Assembly: GCA_903873705.1 (NCBI GenBank)
Contig: CAIQPK010000020.1
Span: 1-62,967, forward strand
Direction: 5' to 3'
From: an uncultured Acidobacteriota bacterium
GTDB lineage: Bacteria > Acidobacteriota > Terriglobia > Terriglobales > Acidobacteriaceae
DNA length: 62,967 bases
Below, piece by piece: positions 60,813 through 62,967 of the stretch. The translations under genes and the position numbers were made by a program. The notes below the pieces were generated by a model, which was not told where the DNA came from, did no database searches, and saw only the letters and a program-made list of their open reading frames with translations. Numbering within the stretch: the first letter of the stretch is position 1; the number at the start of each line of letters is the position of its first letter.

Positions 60813-62906
60813 CTAACCGATGGCTGACGTTCGCGGTCGGAACCACCGGATCAACCAGCTTGGCAGAACGGAGTCCGATGGCTGCCGATATGCGGTTGTC
60901 GCAGGGATCGAAACTTCCACTTCCGTGCCACTCCCCTTACGGCTCCATAGGGTAAGCTTCCCGCCGAGTTTCTCCGATCTCTCACACATTCCTGGCAAGC
61001 CCCAATGCCCAGCACGCTTGCGTTCACGCAGTACGTCTTCATCGATACCCCGACCATCATCGCGAATCTTGATGTTCATGTAATCAGCCGTGTAGTGAAG
61101 TTCGACTTCGATCAATTCGGCCTGAGAGTGTCGAAATGCGTTATAAAGTGCTTCTCTCACGAGAGAGTAAAGCTCTGTCGATGTCGAGGGACGAAGAGGA
61201 CGAGTCTCACCGAGGACTGTTAGTTTGAACTTTGCCGGATGCAAAGATTGGAACTCATCTCCGGCGCGAGCCAACACGTCTTCCAGTAATGAACTCTCGC
61301 TGGTCTCTCGCAAATCCAGGACGAGCTTACGTCCCTCAAGCATCACGCGATCTGACTGCTCCAGAGCCTCCACAAAGATAGGCCTTGCAGGCTCCCCTAC
61401 AGGGAGGCGCGCCGTGCCTGTGTTGAAGCGGAGCAAAAGCCCTTGAATACCTTGGAAGAAGGTGTCATGCAAATCTCTGGCAATTCGTTCGCGCTCGGCG
61501 ATACGCTCCTCCAAGCGGACTTTCACAGCTTCTGTTGCCTTGGCTAGACGGTACAGATAAACCAGCCAGAGTATTAGAGCGGCGAGCGCACCCAGAAGGA
61601 CTTTGAACCAGACACGTTGATAAAAGGTCGGCGCGACGTAAAACGAGATGGAGGAGCCTTCGTTGTTCCAGACGCCGTCGTTGTTTGCCGCAATTACGCG
61701 AAACCGATACGGCCCGGGAGGCAGATCGTTGTAGAACGCTTGACGCCGCGTTCCGGCGTCTACCCATTCGGTATCGTGCCCTTCAAGCTTATAGCGAAAC
61801 TGCATTCGATCTGGCGCGACAAAGCTGAAGCCCGCATAGTCCAGACGCAAAGAATGGAGATGAGGCGGTAGCCGAGTGCCGTCTTGTACCGTGAAGCTTT
61901 TTCCATCATCCGCGAGAGCTTCGATAGCGACTGGCGGAGGCCGGCGATTGAAGATTGGATGTTCCGTATCGATCATTTGGAGCGCTCCCTCGGAGGGGGC
62001 AAACCAGATTCGGCCATCTGAGGTCACTGCCGTTGAAGGAGAATCGTAGGTATGAGCCGGGCGCGCACCGTCGCTTGCGCCGTATTCCTTAAAAACCAGC
62101 GGTGACCCCGGACTGCTCCACCAGCGCTCCATTTCTGCGGCCGAAATGGAGATGTAAGTGCAACTCATAAAGAGAAACAGCGTTCCATGAGAGTCCCGCT
62201 GGAACGCTTCCACAAAGCCTTTGCAAGGAAGTCCATTGGCTACTGTCAAGTAGTGGAAGACTTCGCCGCGCTTTTCCACTAACCCTTCGGTGCCGGCAGC
62301 AAGTACGTTACCTTGGGCTTCTGTCGTGATGTTCCAAATGGGACGTATCTTTTTCGTGGGGTACTGAGTAGGAAAGTGCAGATGATAAACGCTGGCATGT
62401 CCGCCATTGAAAGAAGCAAGGTCGCCATTCATAAGCCCGATCCAAACGCCCCCTGCGGGGTTGCGTCCGACGGAATAAGGCGGCGAATAGTCTGGGGGCA
62501 GGCTTACGTCTTCCACATGCCGGTCTAGAACGCGAGTGAGCGAAAACCCAGTCACGGAAGGATTCGTCATCCATACGCTTCCGTCCGTATCCTCCGCGAT
62601 GGAAGTGTGCTGATCTAACGAGGTTCCGTCTGCTTTCTTTATGGGCGAGAACACGCCATTGTTGTAGGTGACAAGATCGTGGTCCACACTTAGCCAAAAC
62701 TGTCCATGTGAGTCCTGATAGATGCTGTCGACGACTTTGCCAGGAAGACCTTCTTTTTGGCCAATGTGCGAAATGCTTCCTTGTTTTAGGATGTCTATCC
62801 CGCTTGCGGTCCCCAGCCAGAGGGCTCCATCCTTCGTAGCGACGACCGACGATGGGCTCGGAGAGGTTAGCCCCTGACCAACTGTGAACGTGCAGTGCCC
62901 GGTCTT
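60813..62906 (-). CDS. Reg_prop/Y_Y_Y sensor histidine kinase, 5' end truncated by insertion
   Basis: The visible part has the C-terminal half of a Reg_prop beta-propeller, a Y_Y_Y domain (QFRYKLEGHDTEWVDAG...GPYRFRVIAANNDGVWN), one membrane helix (VLLGALAALILWLVYLYRL), a HisKA_3 dimerisation domain with the phosphorylated His in ERIARDLHDTFFQG, and an HATPase (LVREALYNAFRHS, IRDDGRGID). Counting from GTG 62687 the His is residue 407. Propeller coding continues upstream of that GTG (GLTSPSSVVATKDGALWLGTASGIDIL) to 62906, where a TAA appears and IS-like DNA begins. The signal peptide and half the propeller are therefore missing. A short product could start at GTG 62687 but would not be exported. 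Confidence 0.85.
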   Translation of the reverse strand, partial: KTGHCTFTVGQGLTSPSPSSVVATKDGALWLGTASGIDILKQGSISHIGQKEGLPGKVVDSIYQDSHGQFWLSVDHDLVTYNNGVFSPIKKADGTSLDQHTSIAEDTDGSVWMTNPSVTGFSLTRVLDRHVEDVSLPPDYSPPYSVGRNPAGGVWIGLMNGDLASFNGGHASVYHLHFPTQYPTKKIRPIWNITTEAQGNVLAAGTEGLVEKRGEVFHYLTVANGLPCKGFVEAFQRDSHGTLFLFMSCTYISISAAEMERWWSSPGSPLVFKEYGASDGARPAHTYDSPSTAVTSDGRIWFAPSEGALQMIDTEHPIFNRRPPPVAIEALADDGKSFTVQDGTRLPPHLHSLRLDYAGFSFVAPDRMQFRYKLEGHDTEWVDAGTRRQAFYNDLPPGPYRFRVIAANNDGVWNNEGSSISFYVAPTFYQRVWFKVLLGALAALILWLVYLYRLAKATEAVKVRLEERIAERERIARDLHDTFFQGIQGLLLRFNTGTARLPVGEPARPIFVEALEQSDRVMLEGRKLVLDLRETSESSLLEDVLARAGDEFQSLHPAKFKLTVLGETRPLRPSTSTELYSLVREALYNAFRHSQAELIEVELHYTADYMNIKIRDDGRGIDEDVLRERKRAGHWGLPGMCERSEKLGGKLTLWSRKGSGTEVEVSIPATTAYRQPSDSVLPSWLIRWFRPRTSAIG

Positions 62907-62909
62907 TTA

Positions 62910-62967
62910 TGTACCAGTTTTAGTGAGAGAAACTGGTCTTAAAGGAGCTGAAGATGGCGCGAGGGAA
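62910..62967 (+). mobile_element. Left end of a putative insertion sequence (runs off window)
   Basis: From about TGTACCAGTTT the sequence abandons the kinase frame. It contains a perfect ACCAGTTT / AAACTGGT inverted repeat (62913-62935). A strong AAAGGAG box and a new ATG at 62954 follow. Together these look like the terminal repeat and first codons of an IS element, perhaps IS3 family. The exact boundary and target duplication cannot be fixed with only one end visible. Confidence 0.55.
62954..62967 (+). CDS. Putative transposase, first codons only
   Basis: ATG GCG CGA GGG, reading MARG, with AAAGGAGC 7 nt upstream. MxRGK-type starts are common in IS3 OrfA proteins. Too little is visible to confirm the family. 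Confidence 0.35.

Overview
The window reads as chromosomal DNA of an Acidobacteriota member, most likely family Acidobacteriaceae (Granulicella/Edaphobacter/Terriglobus type). The pointers are two tandem ~1,100-residue Oar-like TonB-dependent receptors with an N-terminal carboxypeptidase-regulatory domain, a PEP-CTERM protein, a Tes-like radical SAM enzyme of the kind suspected in membrane-spanning lipid synthesis, and high-GC coding with GGAG-type ribosome binding sites. This placement is inferred from gene content; no rRNA or tRNA gene was seen.

Layout. 1-7.5 kb, mostly minus strand: the start of a Tes-like radical SAM gene, then a methylcitrate (propionate) cluster prpB-prpC-...-prpD that is interrupted by a hicAB toxin-antitoxin pair and a small lipoprotein, then a secreted metallophosphoesterase. 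7.5-28.4 kb: mixed housekeeping and envelope genes (YiaK-like dehydrogenase, ATP-dependent DNA ligase, prfA, secreted S9 peptidase, pirin, DinB, Nramp transporter, Gln-rich WXXGXW lipoprotein, acnA, TMEM175-like channel). 28.4-38.8 kb: an aromatic amino acid and proline supercluster, trpC-trpF, then trpB-(secreted protein)-trpA-chorismate mutase-DAHP synthase-proB-proA-tyrA. Three small secreted-protein genes on the opposite strand split trpCF from trpBA. trpB has its own leader peptide and an intrinsic terminator that together look like an attenuator. proA carries an in-frame insertion of three repeats. 38.8-48 kb: obgE, the two TonB-type receptors and a DedA-rhodanese fusion.

48.2-63 kb is accessory. 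An intact IS30 element (48242-49364) precedes a lower-GC, tightly packed minus-strand run of small redox and catabolic enzymes: two Old Yellow Enzymes, SDR, Gfo/Idh/MocA, NmrA-like, two NTF2-like proteins, a lipocalin-like protein, an alpha/beta hydrolase, a DoxX-like protein and one frameshifted gene. A plus-strand regulatory section follows (NarL-type regulator, a second related hydrolase, a lone receiver protein). The far right holds a Reg_prop/Y_Y_Y/HPK7 sensor kinase whose 5' end is cut off at about 62907 by what looks like the left end of another insertion sequence, with a transposase start at 62954.

The most unusual items are the trpB leader/attenuator, the repeat insertion inside ProA, the structured and possibly pseudoknotted leader of the first TonB receptor gene, hicAB inside the propionate cluster, and a family of modular intergenic hairpins ending in GGGCACCC.
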